Positions 24,832-33,398 of a stretch of DNA of 44,256 nt are shown in pieces (positions within the stretch are counted from its first letter, which is position 1; every line of letters starts with the position of its first letter). The position numbers were made by a program, and so were the translations under genes. The stretch comes from a bacterium (Candidatus Blackallbacteria) CG13_big_fil_rev_8_21_14_2_50_49_14 (GTDB taxonomy: Bacteria > Cyanobacteriota > Sericytochromatia > UBA7694). Under the pieces are notes generated by a model. That model was not told the DNA's origin, did no database searches, and was given only the letters and a program-made list of their open reading frames with translations. The stretch is from the NCBI GenBank assembly GCA_002783405.1, contig PFGG01000014.1, forward strand, positions 1-44,256, written 5' to 3'.

Positions 24832-27248
24832 TTCAGGAACGGCATCGCATTCCGCTCAATGATCAGATCGTACTTTTGTATAACCGCACGGAACCGGGAG
24901 CCGGTCTTGAGGCCTGCTATGCTTTCCCTGTGGGTTATGCCCAGGGAGAACCGGGGGTCTGGCATGCGCTTTTTCGGGTCTTGCAACAGCAATTGCCTGA
25001 GGGCTGGTATTCAGGATTGGAATCGACCCCTGATTGGACCTTTTTCAAGCTTCGGGCCATGCCGGAGGCGCGTGATGTGTTTTATAACCTGCTTCAGCTG
25101 ATCAGCATGGCGGAAGTAAACCCCGAAGACTGGCAGAATGTCCGGCCTCTGCTTTTACAAGAAGCCCGTTTTGAACAGGCCAATGCCGAAAATCATTTTG
25201 AAAATATCTTTTTTCAATTGGCCTGGCCGCAAACAGGCTATGCCCGTCCTGAGATTGCTTCCGCTGAGGTCTTTGAGGGGCTGGCTGCTGAAGATTTACA
25301 GGCGGCAGCCGAGCAGCTTTTTACCTCAGGCAAAGTCTACCTGCGCTTGAGCGACAGTTTGCCCTTGCCACGTGTTTTGCAAGCCTTGGACGCACTTCTG
25401 GAACTGCCTGAATCTGCCGTGGAACCCCTAGAACCCTGGGCGCTTAACAGTACCGAAGCGGTTCAGGAACTCCTTGAGTATGCAGTGCCGGGGGGATGGG
25501 TCTGGCAGGGGTTTCGGGTGCCGGGGCTTTTAAGCGAGGGCTGGATGCACGGTTTGGTGCTGAAGCATTGGTTTGAACAGGTCAAATTGCTGGAGGGTCT
25601 GCCCGAGGGCGTTGATTTTCTGGAGTGTCGCTGGCAGCCCTGGATGCAGGGCAGTCTGCTCTACCTTGTTTACCATATTCCCCAGGCCGCAGAGCTTGAA
25701 CAGGCCAAATTTCATGTCATGGAATGGCTTTTACAGGCCCGAGAAGGCTATCTGACCCCCCGCCGTCTGCGCAAGGCCATTCAGGCCTGTCACAGCGACT
25801 GGTTGCAATCGCTTCAGAGCGATTTCCAAGGCTCTTTGGCCCTGCGAATTGAAGAATTTCTGCATGGCAGCGCGCGTTTCAAAACCCGTTTACAGGCCGT
25901 GAGCCTCGAATCACTTCAGGGTTTCTGGCGCCAGTATTTGCAGGCCGACAATCTGATCACGCTTGAAATTATGCATGAATCAACACGCAAACAGCGCTCG
26001 CGCAGTTACCGTGAGCATTTCCCAAGTTTGGGCTATCGCCCTTCCCTGCCCAGCAAGAGTGCCAAACCTCTGGCCAAGCTGGCTACTGCACAAAAGGTCG
26101 ATTTGGGCCAAGGCTGTTTTGCCCGGTTGGTGCCTTTGCCGCAAACCTCTTCCCTTTGTTTGGGGGCCTGGTTTGACAGGGGCAGTCGCCATGAGCGCAT
26201 GTCGGGCGCGATTTCACTGCTCTTTTCGCTGCTGGCCCAGCGTTTTGAGCGCCTGCTTCAGCAGCAGGATTCCAGTGGAGCCTATCTTTCCGGTCATACC
26301 CTGCACTGGCATGTGGATCGGGATTTTTCAGGTTTTTACTGGTTGGCCCCGGCACATGAATACCGCCAGGCCCTCTTGCTGTTTCGACAGCTTTTAGAGC
26401 CTTTTACACCCGAACGGTCTGTTTTTGATCGGGCCAAACATCAGCTTCTGGCGACTACCCTGCACGATCAGTTTTCTTTGGCCCATGCTGCCAAAGAACG
26501 CTTTTTTCAGTCGGGCTTTGGCAATCACCCCTATGCCCGCTCGCCGCAGGGCGATTATTATGCGCTGCAGGCCTTGTCGCCTGAAGATATTCAGCAGGCC
26601 TGGCAGGATTTATTTGCAAGCTCAAGTTTTCAACCGCTTTTGGCGGGAGCGCTGCCCCAGGAACTGGCCGAAGGGCTTTTGCCTGAGCTTTTCTGTCGCT
26701 CGTTGAATCCTGAATTGGCAGAATTGCCTCCTGAGCGTTCGCTGCTTTTGCGTCGGGGTGAGATTCAGATGCAAACGTCAACGCCTTTGCCCCTGCGTTT
26801 AGAGGGCCGGATCTTTGCCGAACCCCTGCCCTTGGGAGAACAGGCACCGCTGGTGCTGCTGGCGAGTTGGCTGAATCAGAGCCTTGAGCGGCAGTATCCC
26901 GGCTTGGGGCGTTTTCAGATGGAGTGGCTGCAAAAGGCCTGGCTCTTTTATCTGCTCGTTCCCGATACCCCAGAAAGCTATCTCTGGCGGACCCAACTGA
27001 GTGAAACCCATTTGGAAGCCTTTGAAATTCTGCGTCAGAGTGCGGTTTTTGAGGTGCGCCGTCGCAAACAGGATCTGCATCAACTCTGGCCAGCTCTGGC
27101 CCGTTGGGAAGCTTTGGGCCTGGGGGCCACGAGTTTCTTGGATCTCGACCGTGAGCTTTTGATTCTCAGGCCCCATCAAGTTGAAGACAGTCTGCAACGT
27201 TGGTTTGGAGAACGCAATGAGTGGCTCCAAATTCGGGTCAAGGCTTAA
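24828..27248 (+). CDS. Inactive M16-like (insulinase-fold) protein (806 aa)
   Basis: The chain reads as two M16-type halves: an N-terminal FPVGYAQGEPGVWHALFRVL and a second-half GAWFDRGSRHERMSGAISLLFSLL, each where M16 domains have G-S/G-x-x-H motifs. The zinc motif HxxEH is destroyed: H46 is kept, but the Glu and second His positions are F49 and R50. The second half also has no zinc site. It is therefore predicted to be a non-peptidase M16-fold protein. Such subunits usually partner an active one, but none is visible nearby. No signal peptide, so it is cytoplasmic. It overlaps the SDR stop by four bases. The family call is moderate because similarity was judged by motif only. Confidence 0.7.
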   Translation: MIQERHRIPLNDQIVLLYNRTEPGAGLEACYAFPVGYAQGEPGVWHALFRVLQQQLPEGWYSGLESTPDWTFFKLRAMPEARDVFYNLLQLISMAEVNPEDWQNVRPLLLQEARFEQANAENHFENIFFQLAWPQTGYARPEIASAEVFEGLAAEDLQAAAEQLFTSGKVYLRLSDSLPLPRVLQALDALLELPESAVEPLEPWALNSTEAVQELLEYAVPGGWVWQGFRVPGLLSEGWMHGLVLKHWFEQVKLLEGLPEGVDFLECRWQPWMQGSLLYLVYHIPQAAELEQAKFHVMEWLLQAREGYLTPRRLRKAIQACHSDWLQSLQSDFQGSLALRIEEFLHGSARFKTRLQAVSLESLQGFWRQYLQADNLITLEIMHESTRKQRSRSYREHFPSLGYRPSLPSKSAKPLAKLATAQKVDLGQGCFARLVPLPQTSSLCLGAWFDRGSRHERMSGAISLLFSLLAQRFERLLQQQDSSGAYLSGHTLHWHVDRDFSGFYWLAPAHEYRQALLLFRQLLEPFTPERSVFDRAKHQLLATTLHDQFSLAHAAKERFFQSGFGNHPYARSPQGDYYALQALSPEDIQQAWQDLFASSSFQPLLAGALPQELAEGLLPELFCRSLNPELAELPPERSLLLRRGEIQMQTSTPLPLRLEGRIFAEPLPLGEQAPLVLLASWLNQSLERQYPGLGRFQMEWLQKAWLFYLLVPDTPESYLWRTQLSETHLEAFEILRQSAVFEVRRRKQDLHQLWPALARWEALGLGATSFLDLDRELLILRPHQVEDSLQRWFGERNEWLQIRVKA

Positions 27249-27258
27249 GGAGTTGAAG

Positions 27259-27747
27259 ATGCCTTTTTTGAAAATTTATCTTTCGGCCAGTATCAGCAAC
27301 AGTTTAAACAATGCCCATCTGGCAGGGATTTTTGCGCCCTCTGAGTTTCATTTTCATTTGCCCCAGTTGATTGTGCCCGACCAGCTCAACCATACGGAGT
27401 TTCCGCTGCATGTCTACCAGCAATGCCTGGACATGATGGAAGACTCTCAGATTGGCCTGGTTTTACTCGATGCCTTTGGCCGTGATTGTGCTTGGGAAAC
27501 GGGGTGGTATTCAGCCCGTGCAGATAAATGCCTGATTGGTTTTGTGCAATCGAGCAGTATTTTTCTGCGCGACTGGATGGTCAAAGGGGGCTTGGATGCG
27601 TTGGTGACCACCAATCCCCGTTTATATGAAGCGGCGCAAGAGAATCCAATTCTGGCGACCAAGCCGCTCAGGCTTTTGCAGCATGAATCCGAATTGCCCG
27701 CTGCGCTGCAAGCGCTTTACACTGACTGGCAACAGAAGCAGGCCTGA
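27259..27747 (+). CDS. Nucleoside 2-deoxyribosyltransferase-like protein (162 aa)
   Basis: The start at ATG 27259 follows AAGGAG. The Rossmann-like strand KIYLSASI, the helix YQQCLDMMEDSQIGLVLLDA and the motif FGRDCAWETGWYSARADKCLIGF fit the PF05014 deoxyribosyltransferase family. E80 of WETG is at the position of the conserved catalytic/nucleophilic glutamate. The family transfers or hydrolyses deoxyribose or nucleotide N-glycosidic bonds. Many members have unknown substrates, including roles in nucleotide clean-up and signalling. The gene starts ten bases after the M16-like gene and ends one base before the methyltransferase gene. Confidence 0.8.
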   Translation: MPFLKIYLSASISNSLNNAHLAGIFAPSEFHFHLPQLIVPDQLNHTEFPLHVYQQCLDMMEDSQIGLVLLDAFGRDCAWETGWYSARADKCLIGFVQSSSIFLRDWMVKGGLDALVTTNPRLYEAAQENPILATKPLRLLQHESELPAALQALYTDWQQKQA

Positions 27748-27748
27748 A

Positions 27749-28450
27749 ATGTTTGAACACAGTGCAGCCTGGTATGATGCGCTTTATAGTTTTAAGGATT
27801 ATCGGCGCGAAGCTGAGATCTTGCGTGCTGGGATTCAGCAGCGTCTGCCGCAGGCCCAAACCCTTCTGGACGTGGCCTGCGGTACGGCGGCACACCACCC
27901 TGCTCTGCTGGAAAGCTTTCAGGTCGATGGCCTGGATTTAAACCCTGTACTTTTAGAATTGGCAGCGCCCAAGAATCCTGAGGGGCATTTTTTTCAGGCC
28001 GACATGACCCGGTTTGAACTCAAGCAACGCTATGATGTGATCACCTGTCTGTTCAGCTCCATCGGCTACTTAGACAGCGTGCATGCTTTGGAGCAGGCTT
28101 GTTCGCACTTTGCCCAGCATTTGAAACGGCCTGGCCTGCTCGCGATTGAACCCTGGTTTACCCCTGAAACCTGGAAACCAGGAAAGGTGCATATGCTGAC
28201 CCATGAGGGGCCAGATCTGAAAATCTGTCGCATGAACCGCTCCGAAACCCTGAACCATCAGTCGGTTTTGCATTTTCATTATCTGGTGGGAACCGAGCTG
28301 GAGGGGGTACGTTCTTTTGAGGAGATTCATACCCTCAGCCTTTTCAGCCGCCAAGAGTTCCAAACTGCGCTTGAAAAAGCGGGGTTTCAAGTAGACTATG
28401 ACCCCGAAGGCCTGACCGGGCGGGGGCTTTACTGGGGTTTTTTGGCGTAA
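27749..28450 (+). CDS. SAM-dependent methyltransferase, class I (233 aa)
   Basis: The start at ATG 27749, one base after the previous stop, gives the family-typical N-terminus MFEHSAAWYDALYSFKDY. Motif I is LLDVACGTAAHH (39-50), motif II DGLDLNPVLLELA, motif III HFFQADMTRF and motif IV FDVITCLFSSIGY-like (YDVITCLFSSIGYL). The late part (RGLYWGFLA) is an intact terminus, so it is full length. The substrate is not predictable; relatives act on small molecules. It is the last gene of the SDR/M16-like/deoxyribosyltransferase-like operon. A universal-stress-protein remnant follows. Confidence 0.9.
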   Translation: MFEHSAAWYDALYSFKDYRREAEILRAGIQQRLPQAQTLLDVACGTAAHHPALLESFQVDGLDLNPVLLELAAPKNPEGHFFQADMTRFELKQRYDVITCLFSSIGYLDSVHALEQACSHFAQHLKRPGLLAIEPWFTPETWKPGKVHMLTHEGPDLKICRMNRSETLNHQSVLHFHYLVGTELEGVRSFEEIHTLSLFSRQEFQTALEKAGFQVDYDPEGLTGRGLYWGFLA

Positions 28451-28464
28451 GGGAGTGTTGACCT

Positions 28465-28641
28465 GAATTTGCCCGTGACAAGGGCTGTGATTTGATTATG
28501 ATGTCCACCCGTGGGGCGGGGGCCCAGAGTCTGAATGGCAGCATGAACCATTTCGGCAGTACCTGTTCCCATGTGGTGCATCACACCCCAGGAATACCTG
28601 TGATGGTGGTGGATTTAAACTCCCGAGCTGCAGTGGATTAA
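28465..28641 (+). pseudogene. Universal stress protein remnant (C-terminal 58 codons)
   Basis: Without a start codon of its own, this frame reads EFARDKGCDLIMMSTRGAG, then a GSMNHFGS segment and a VVHHTPGIPVMVVDL tail, ending at TAA 28639-28641. This matches the C-terminal half of UspA-fold proteins (DLIVMGSRG, G-x-x-x-x-V, PVLVV). A stop codon (TGA) lies just before it in frame, and the N-terminal half of the domain is missing. Its last bases overlap the convergent deoxyribosyltransferase-like gene. The 5' break coincides with a GGGAGTGT motif shared with the IS-like ends in this window. Confidence 0.8.
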
Positions 28642-29132
28642 AGCGGGTTGATGTTTGAAGTGCTTTTCAGCCCCCATTCCGTTCTGACGGTGGCGAGTAA
28701 TTCGTCTAGGCTTTCATAGAGGGGAATCTGAAACTGGGCGCAAACTACTTCAATATTGCCTTTGCGCCAGAAGGGATCGGGGCAGGCCACCCGCAGTTTG
28801 CCACTGCGGGCAAACAGGCCAAACTCCAGCAGGGTGATCGGGGCCTGGCTTTGGGGGGCAAAATACATTAAAATCAGATCCGCCTGTTCCAGGCCCTGCA
28901 ATTCCCATTCGACTTGCCCGCGAAAAAGAGGGTGGCTCAGACGTTGCTCCCAAGAGGCATCCCAATTGTCACGGCGGGGATTGAGCAAAATGATCGGAGC
29001 CTGTGCAAAGCTTTTTTCCACTTGGCTTTGCCAGTCTTCAGCCAAGCCCATATCAATGCTTCCTGCCAGAAACAGTGTGGGTGTTTTGCTGGGAGCGGGA
29101 AGCGGGTGAGGAGGTTTAATGAGCGTTGCCAT
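28638..29132 (-). CDS. Nucleoside 2-deoxyribosyltransferase-like protein, second type (164 aa)
   Basis: The start at ATG 29132 is chosen over 29174, which lies inside the promoter palindrome. FLAGSIDMG, LLNPRRDNWD, QVEWELQGLEQADLILMYF and PITLLEFGLFARSGK are the four signature blocks of the Nuc_deoxyri_tr2 family (PF15891), with the conserved E103 in LLEFG. The family shares the deoxyribosyltransferase fold; functions are mostly unassigned. Promoter spacing suggests a leaderless or very short-leader mRNA. A distant relative of the same fold is encoded 0.9 kb away on the other strand. Confidence 0.85.
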   Translation of the reverse strand: MATLIKPPHPLPAPSKTPTLFLAGSIDMGLAEDWQSQVEKSFAQAPIILLNPRRDNWDASWEQRLSHPLFRGQVEWELQGLEQADLILMYFAPQSQAPITLLEFGLFARSGKLRVACPDPFWRKGNIEVVCAQFQIPLYESLDELLATVRTEWGLKSTSNINPL

Positions 29133-29185
29133 GCTCTGATTATACGCAAAATCAATTAAATGTACAATAGACATTTAATTGATTT
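29133..29185 (-). promoter_or_regulatory. Promoter with 15-bp hyphenated palindrome (probable operator)
   Basis: Arms AAATCAATTAAATGT (29149-29163) and its exact complement (29171-29185) flank a 7-base spacer. Reading the minus strand, a perfect TATAAT ends six bases before the ATG at 29132, and a TGTACA -35-like box lies 16 bases further up within the palindrome. The transcript would then start at or next to the ATG. A dimeric repressor bound here would cover the -35 and spacer. Confidence 0.65.
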
Positions 29186-29219
29186 CATTCAAAGATTTTG
29201 AGCGGGTTTAAAAGCTGAC

Positions 29220-29549
29220 TTATTTAGGTGGCAAGGAATGCACAAATTGCAGACAGATTTCCACCCACTCGCTTAAAGTCTGATCCTCAGCAAACCCTTC
29301 AGGCAAAATATAAACCATCCCTTTCATTGGTTTGCCCGTAAAATCCATGGGCAGAACATGTGCTTTTTTCAGGCAGGCTTCGTATTGCTCGGGGCCAACC
29401 CGTGCCATCAGTTTCTCGCCGACAATTCCACAGCACATATGCTTGGAGACTAAGAAACAGAGGCCCCCAAACATCTTTTTTTCTTGGGTTTCGGGCAAAT
29501 CTTGAAAAAGCGTGCGCAGTCTTTCTGCCAAGCCGGGATCAAAAGCCAT
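29220..29549 (-). CDS. TfoX N-terminal domain protein (109 aa)
   Basis: A stand-alone TfoX_N domain: KKMFGGLCFLVSKHMCCGIV followed by LMARVGPEQYEACL, MDFTGKPMKGMVYI and the C-terminal WVEICLQFV. Relatives of this small fold occur in competence regulators (TfoX/Sxy), but the single-domain forms have no settled function and often sit beside unrelated genes. An AAGGAG ribosome site lies seven bases before the ATG. It is on the same strand as the ATPase operon and YaeQ, but 49 bases separate it from the YaeQ gene end. Confidence 0.88.
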   Translation of the reverse strand: MAFDPGLAERLRTLFQDLPETQEKKMFGGLCFLVSKHMCCGIVGEKLMARVGPEQYEACLKKAHVLPMDFTGKPMKGMVYILPEGFAEDQTLSEWVEICLQFVHSLPPK

Positions 29550-29598
29550 AATTTTCTCCTTTGTGGCTATTGGGTGAAAACAATCAGAATACTGAAAC

Positions 29599-30150
29599 TC
29601 ATGTTTGGCCGGCTTTTAACCACAGATCGGGCGTTATTTCCAGGCTTTCTTCACCGCGTGTCAGCCAGATCTGCGCGTCTTGAAGCATGCACTGCAATTG
29701 CATGCTGCGCTCGGCCCATTTTGCCAGGGCCTGGCTGCTGGTAAAGGGAATATTCAGCACACTCAGATTTTTGAAGCGTTTCAGATCGGGGGCAATTTTT
29801 TTCCACCACAGATCGGCATTGCGCCCCCCATAGCTCACAACCTGAACCTGTTGCGCCCTGCCACAGGCTTTGCCCAAGCGTTTGGCATCGGGCAGACCCA
29901 AATCAATCCAGAGCTCAATTTCATCGCTTAGACTTTTGCGCCACAGTTCGGGTTCTTCAACCGTACTCAGCCCTCGGGTAAAACTCAGGCCTGGGGCAGC
30001 AAACAGCGCAAAGGCCAGCAAACGGACCATCATGCGTTCATCGGTCTCAGAGGGATGTCGGGCCAGGGTGAGGCTGTGGCTTTCGTAATAGTGGCGGTTG
30101 AGGTCGCTGATCTGTAGTTCGGCTTTGAAAATCGTTGCTTTAAGTGCCAT
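29599..30150 (-). CDS. yaeQ: YaeQ-family protein (183 aa)
   Basis: Begins [22 protein letters not shown] and contains LTLARHPSETDERMMVRLLAFALFA, LWRKSLSDEIELWIDLGLP and QVVSYGGR. The family pattern is unmistakable. The fold belongs to the PD-(D/E)XK nuclease-like superfamily, with D-E-x-L-W-I-D-L-G as the active-site-like core. Biological role is unclear. The start at 30150 overlaps the last eleven bases of atpG, so it is co-translated with the ATPase operon, an unusual partner. A longer frame starting at 30207 inside atpG is rejected because the family begins at this methionine. Confidence 0.9.
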   Translation of the reverse strand: MALKATIFKAELQISDLNRHYYESHSLTLARHPSETDERMMVRLLAFALFAAPGLSFTRGLSTVEEPELWRKSLSDEIELWIDLGLPDAKRLGKACGRAQQVQVVSYGGRNADLWWKKIAPDLKRFKNLSVLNIPFTSSQALAKWAERSMQLQCMLQDAQIWLTRGEESLEITPDLWLKAGQT

Positions 30151-31072
30151 GTGGGCCTGCTTTCTGAAAAGAAGAGTGTGTTTTTTCGTTTTGTTTAAGG
30201 GCCTCAAAGCCAGAGGTCAGATCAAAGAGTTCTTCATCAATACCTCGCTGACGCAAACGGTAAAAGTGGCCATTGAGGTCTTCGAGCAGTTCTTCAATAT
30301 TTTTATCGGCCCGCTGCATGGCGGCCAGACGGCTGGCATTTTCACTGGCCAATGATTCTGCGCAGGCACGAAAAAGCGAAACAAAGAGATATTCCCGAAT
30401 CAAGACCTGCAGGGTTGGCCTGTTGTGACCCAGCACTGTGGGTAAGTTTTTTGAGGGCCAGTGAATTTGGCTCAGATGGTGCATCCAGTTTTGATCGAGG
30501 GGGAGCAAGGCCTGACTGACGGGCTCATAAATTGAACCCGAGAGGGGGCGGTTATAAAACAGGTGAAATTCGCTGACTTCTCCCTGGCTTTGCCGGGATT
30601 CACTTTCGATTAAGATTTGTGTGATCAAGGGGGTGATTGCTTTGACGGAGTTGGGTACGGCAAAGCAGCCCATCAAAGCCTGTTTCGAATCCTGTAAACG
30701 GGTTTGGACCCGTTCGCCCACCGCCCAGATTTCTGCTTGGTCAGCATGCCCCCCCAAGGTCTTGAGAGCAAAGTCGACAATGATTTCATTAAAGGGGCCG
30801 ACCAAACCTTGGTCAGATCCGAAAATCACAGCTCCGATTCGGATGTCTGAACGGGTACTGGGAGTGCTTTTGCCTTGGTAAAAGGCTTTGTCATTGCGAA
30901 AGCAAACGCTTAAACCCAGCTCAATATTCCGAACATAGTCGGCGAGAGCTTCCACCGCCTGTTCATATTGGCGGATACTGGAGGCGGCCAAAACCTTCAT
31001 GGTGCGTACCACCGACTGAAGTTCCTGGGCACTGGCAATTTTATGGCGCAGGCTGACCGTGGTATTGCTCAT
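30140..31072 (-). CDS. atpG: N-type ATPase gamma subunit
   Basis: 310 residues. N-terminal [33 protein letters not shown] and C-terminal [20 protein letters not shown] are the two helices of the central rotor shaft. It couples the c-ring to the alpha/beta catalytic head. Last subunit gene of the operon, the standard position in N-ATPases. It overlaps atpA by four bases and the YaeQ gene by eleven. Confidence 0.95.
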   Translation of the reverse strand: MSNTTVSLRHKIASAQELQSVVRTMKVLAASSIRQYEQAVEALADYVRNIELGLSVCFRNDKAFYQGKSTPSTRSDIRIGAVIFGSDQGLVGPFNEIIVDFALKTLGGHADQAEIWAVGERVQTRLQDSKQALMGCFAVPNSVKAITPLITQILIESESRQSQGEVSEFHLFYNRPLSGSIYEPVSQALLPLDQNWMHHLSQIHWPSKNLPTVLGHNRPTLQVLIREYLFVSLFRACAESLASENASRLAAMQRADKNIEELLEDLNGHFYRLRQRGIDEELFDLTSGFEALKQNEKTHSSFQKAGPHGT

Positions 31073-32607
31073 GGGGTGTTGGGCTTTTCAGGTTGCCGTT
31101 GAAAGGCTTGCAGGGTTTGACGGGCGATTTCAAGCAGAAAGTCTTCTTCTGGCTTTCCCATTTTTTCGGGAGGTGGGAGTTGGGAGCAAATTTTGGGGGT
31201 GAAAGCCTGGTTGAGTGCTTCAAGGGCAGCAGCGATCTGATCCAGGGGAATGCGATCGAATTCTTTCTGGCTCAAGGCCAGAAGTACGGCAATTTGCACG
31301 GGTAGATTGACTGGGGCCAGTTCAGGCTGCTTCAGACAGGCCCGAATTCGACGTCCGTGCGCAATAATTTTTTGCGTTTCTTCGTCGAGACGGGCCCCAA
31401 AGCGGGCAAAACTTTCAAGTTCTTCAAACTGGGCATAGGCCAGTTTGAGATCACCCGCTGCAGCCCGATAGATTGGATATTGGGCTTTGCCCCCCACACG
31501 GGAGACTGATTTCCCGGCATCAATGGCGGGTAAAATGCCCAATTCAAATAGGGTTGGCGAGAGATAGATCTGGCCATCGGTAATCGAGATCAGATTGGTG
31601 GGGATATAGGCTGAAATATCCTGGGCTTCGGTTTCAATGATGGGCAGGGCGGTCAGTGAACCCCCACCCAATTCGGGTCTGAGACGGGTGGCGCGTTCGA
31701 GCAGACGGGAATGGAGATAGAAGATATCACCGGGAAAGGCTTCACGGCCAGGCGGACGGCGCATCAGCAGCGAAAGTTCGCGATAGGCGCGGGCATGGTG
31801 GGTTAGATCATCGTAGACAATCAGGGTGTCGTGGCCTGCTTCCATGAAGTATTCAGCAATGCTGGTCGCTGCATAGGGGGCGATATAGGCCAGACCTGGC
31901 GGGTCATTGCCTTCGGTAACGACTACCACGGTATAGTCTAGAGCGCCCTGCTCCTTTAAAGTGGCGATGACTTTGGCAACTGCTGAGGCCCGCTGACCGA
32001 TCACGCAATAGATACAAATCACATCTTGATCGCGTTGATTGAGAATGGTATCGATCGCCAATGACGTTTTTCCGGTTTGTCGATCTCCCAGAATCAGCTC
32101 CCGCTGACCGCGTCCGATCGGGATCATGGCATCGATGACCTTGATACCTGTTTGCAGTGGTACCGTTACTGGAGCGCGATCCATGATATGTGGAGCGGGC
32201 CGTTCGATTGGCAGACGATGCTGAGGTCTGACAGGGCCTTTTTGATCGAGGGCTTGACCCAGGGGATTGATCACACGTCCCAGCAGTGCTTCGCCTACGC
32301 CAATATCCATGACCCGGCCCGTGCGTCTGACCTCGTCGCCAGCTTGGAGTTTCCAATATTCGCCCAGCAGCACCACCCCAACTTCCTCGGCGTCGATATT
32401 GAAAGCAATACCCAGCACATTGTCTGGAAAAACAACCAATTCATCGAAGCCCACACCCGGCAGGCCAGATACCTTTACAAAACCTGTGGCTACGCTGGTA
32501 ATCGTGCCGGTTTCACGCAGGCTGAGTGAAGGGGTGAAGTTTTCCCTTGCTGCGCTGAGTTCCGTGAAGAGCGCCTCTACCTTTGCTTTCAGCTCTTCAG
32601 TGCTCAT
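31069..32607 (-). CDS. atpA: N-type ATPase alpha subunit
   Basis: 512 residues. P-loop GDRQTGKT (174-181), N-terminal beta-barrel ([20 protein letters not shown]) and [10 protein letters not shown] with the arginine finger. The alpha subunit binds nucleotide non-catalytically and alternates with beta in the head. The N-terminal helix that binds delta in ordinary F-ATPases is present ([20 protein letters not shown]). It overlaps atpF by four bases and atpG by four. Confidence 0.97.
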   Translation of the reverse strand: MSTEELKAKVEALFTELSAARENFTPSLSLRETGTITSVATGFVKVSGLPGVGFDELVVFPDNVLGIAFNIDAEEVGVVLLGEYWKLQAGDEVRRTGRVMDIGVGEALLGRVINPLGQALDQKGPVRPQHRLPIERPAPHIMDRAPVTVPLQTGIKVIDAMIPIGRGQRELILGDRQTGKTSLAIDTILNQRDQDVICIYCVIGQRASAVAKVIATLKEQGALDYTVVVVTEGNDPPGLAYIAPYAATSIAEYFMEAGHDTLIVYDDLTHHARAYRELSLLMRRPPGREAFPGDIFYLHSRLLERATRLRPELGGGSLTALPIIETEAQDISAYIPTNLISITDGQIYLSPTLFELGILPAIDAGKSVSRVGGKAQYPIYRAAAGDLKLAYAQFEELESFARFGARLDEETQKIIAHGRRIRACLKQPELAPVNLPVQIAVLLALSQKEFDRIPLDQIAAALEALNQAFTPKICSQLPPPEKMGKPEEDFLLEIARQTLQAFQRQPEKPNTP

Positions 32608-33395
32608 GGGGGACTCACATGGTTTTCTGATACATGCTCTGCTTGCTTGGCCTGAATACGTTCATGGGCACTGTTTTCGAGTTCTGTCAGATAATCTTCG
32701 ATGCTCCAGGCAAGTTTATGCCCCTGGCGACTGAGTTCAAGGCCTCCGATCAGCGTCGGTGTGGGTTCGAAGACCAGAATGCTTTGGGCTCCTAATATAT
32801 TTTTCAGGTGGTTTTCACATGCTTGACGCTGCTCTGCAGAGAGTGCTTGGGCCGTACGCAGGATCAAGGGGCTGGAAGATGAACTTTCACGCAAAACCTG
32901 GAGGGTATCAGCGGGTAAGTTCTCTAAACGTTGTAAGAAAACCGAGAGCATTTGCGCTTCAAAAGGGATATTCGCCAGATCTGCCAGAACCTGACGGCTG
33001 ATTGCCAAAACTTCAGCTTGGGTGCGCTGGCGCAGGGCGTGGTTAAAGGCCTCCTGATCTTTGAGCAGGGCTTGCTGATGCTTCGCCTTGAGTTCATCGG
33101 CAGTTTGATGTGCTTCTGCGAGCAATTTTTCACGCAGGTTTTGCGCTTCTTTGCGGGCATCCTCCAAAAGTTTTTCACGTTGCTTGGCAAAGGCTGTATT
33201 TTGGTTCTGAAACAGGGATTTCTCCTGTTCTGCGGCGCTTTCTTTGGCTTGAGCTTCTGCCAGAATGCCTGCCACACGCGATTCTCGGGCTTCAATGGCA
33301 TTGAGTACGGGCTGGTAAAGGAAACGTTTCATGAGCCAGACCAGGATCAGAAAATTGAGTCCTTGGGCGGCAACGGTAAACCAATCAAAAAGCAC
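32604..33395 (-). CDS. atpF: N-type ATPase b subunit with delta-like C-terminus
   Basis: 263 residues, about 100 more than a usual b subunit. One N-terminal membrane helix ([20 protein letters not shown]) and a long charged stalk coiled coil (to about 130). From about 175 the chain changes: [33 protein letters not shown] and YLTELE mirror the C-terminal domain of the delta subunit (TA-x-x-LS, LIGG, SI/V-x-x-x-L). No separate atpH exists in the operon, so this domain probably does delta's job of attaching the stalk to alpha. The delta-like assignment is by motif only. Confidence 0.88.
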   Translation of the reverse strand: MLFDWFTVAAQGLNFLILVWLMKRFLYQPVLNAIEARESRVAGILAEAQAKESAAEQEKSLFQNQNTAFAKQREKLLEDARKEAQNLREKLLAEAHQTADELKAKHQQALLKDQEAFNHALRQRTQAEVLAISRQVLADLANIPFEAQMLSVFLQRLENLPADTLQVLRESSSSSPLILRTAQALSAEQRQACENHLKNILGAQSILVFEPTPTLIGGLELSRQGHKLAWSIEDYLTELENSAHERIQAKQAEHVSENHVSPP

Positions 33396-33398
33396 GGC

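Noticed and set aside
27626-27748. Longer N-terminus for the methyltransferase
   Set aside because: It lies in the end of the deoxyribosyltransferase-like gene and the family begins at the MFEHSAAWYD methionine.
29149-29185. The palindrome as a transcription terminator of the TfoX-N gene
   Set aside because: The stem is A/T only in most positions, no T-run follows, and it overlaps a consensus -10 box.
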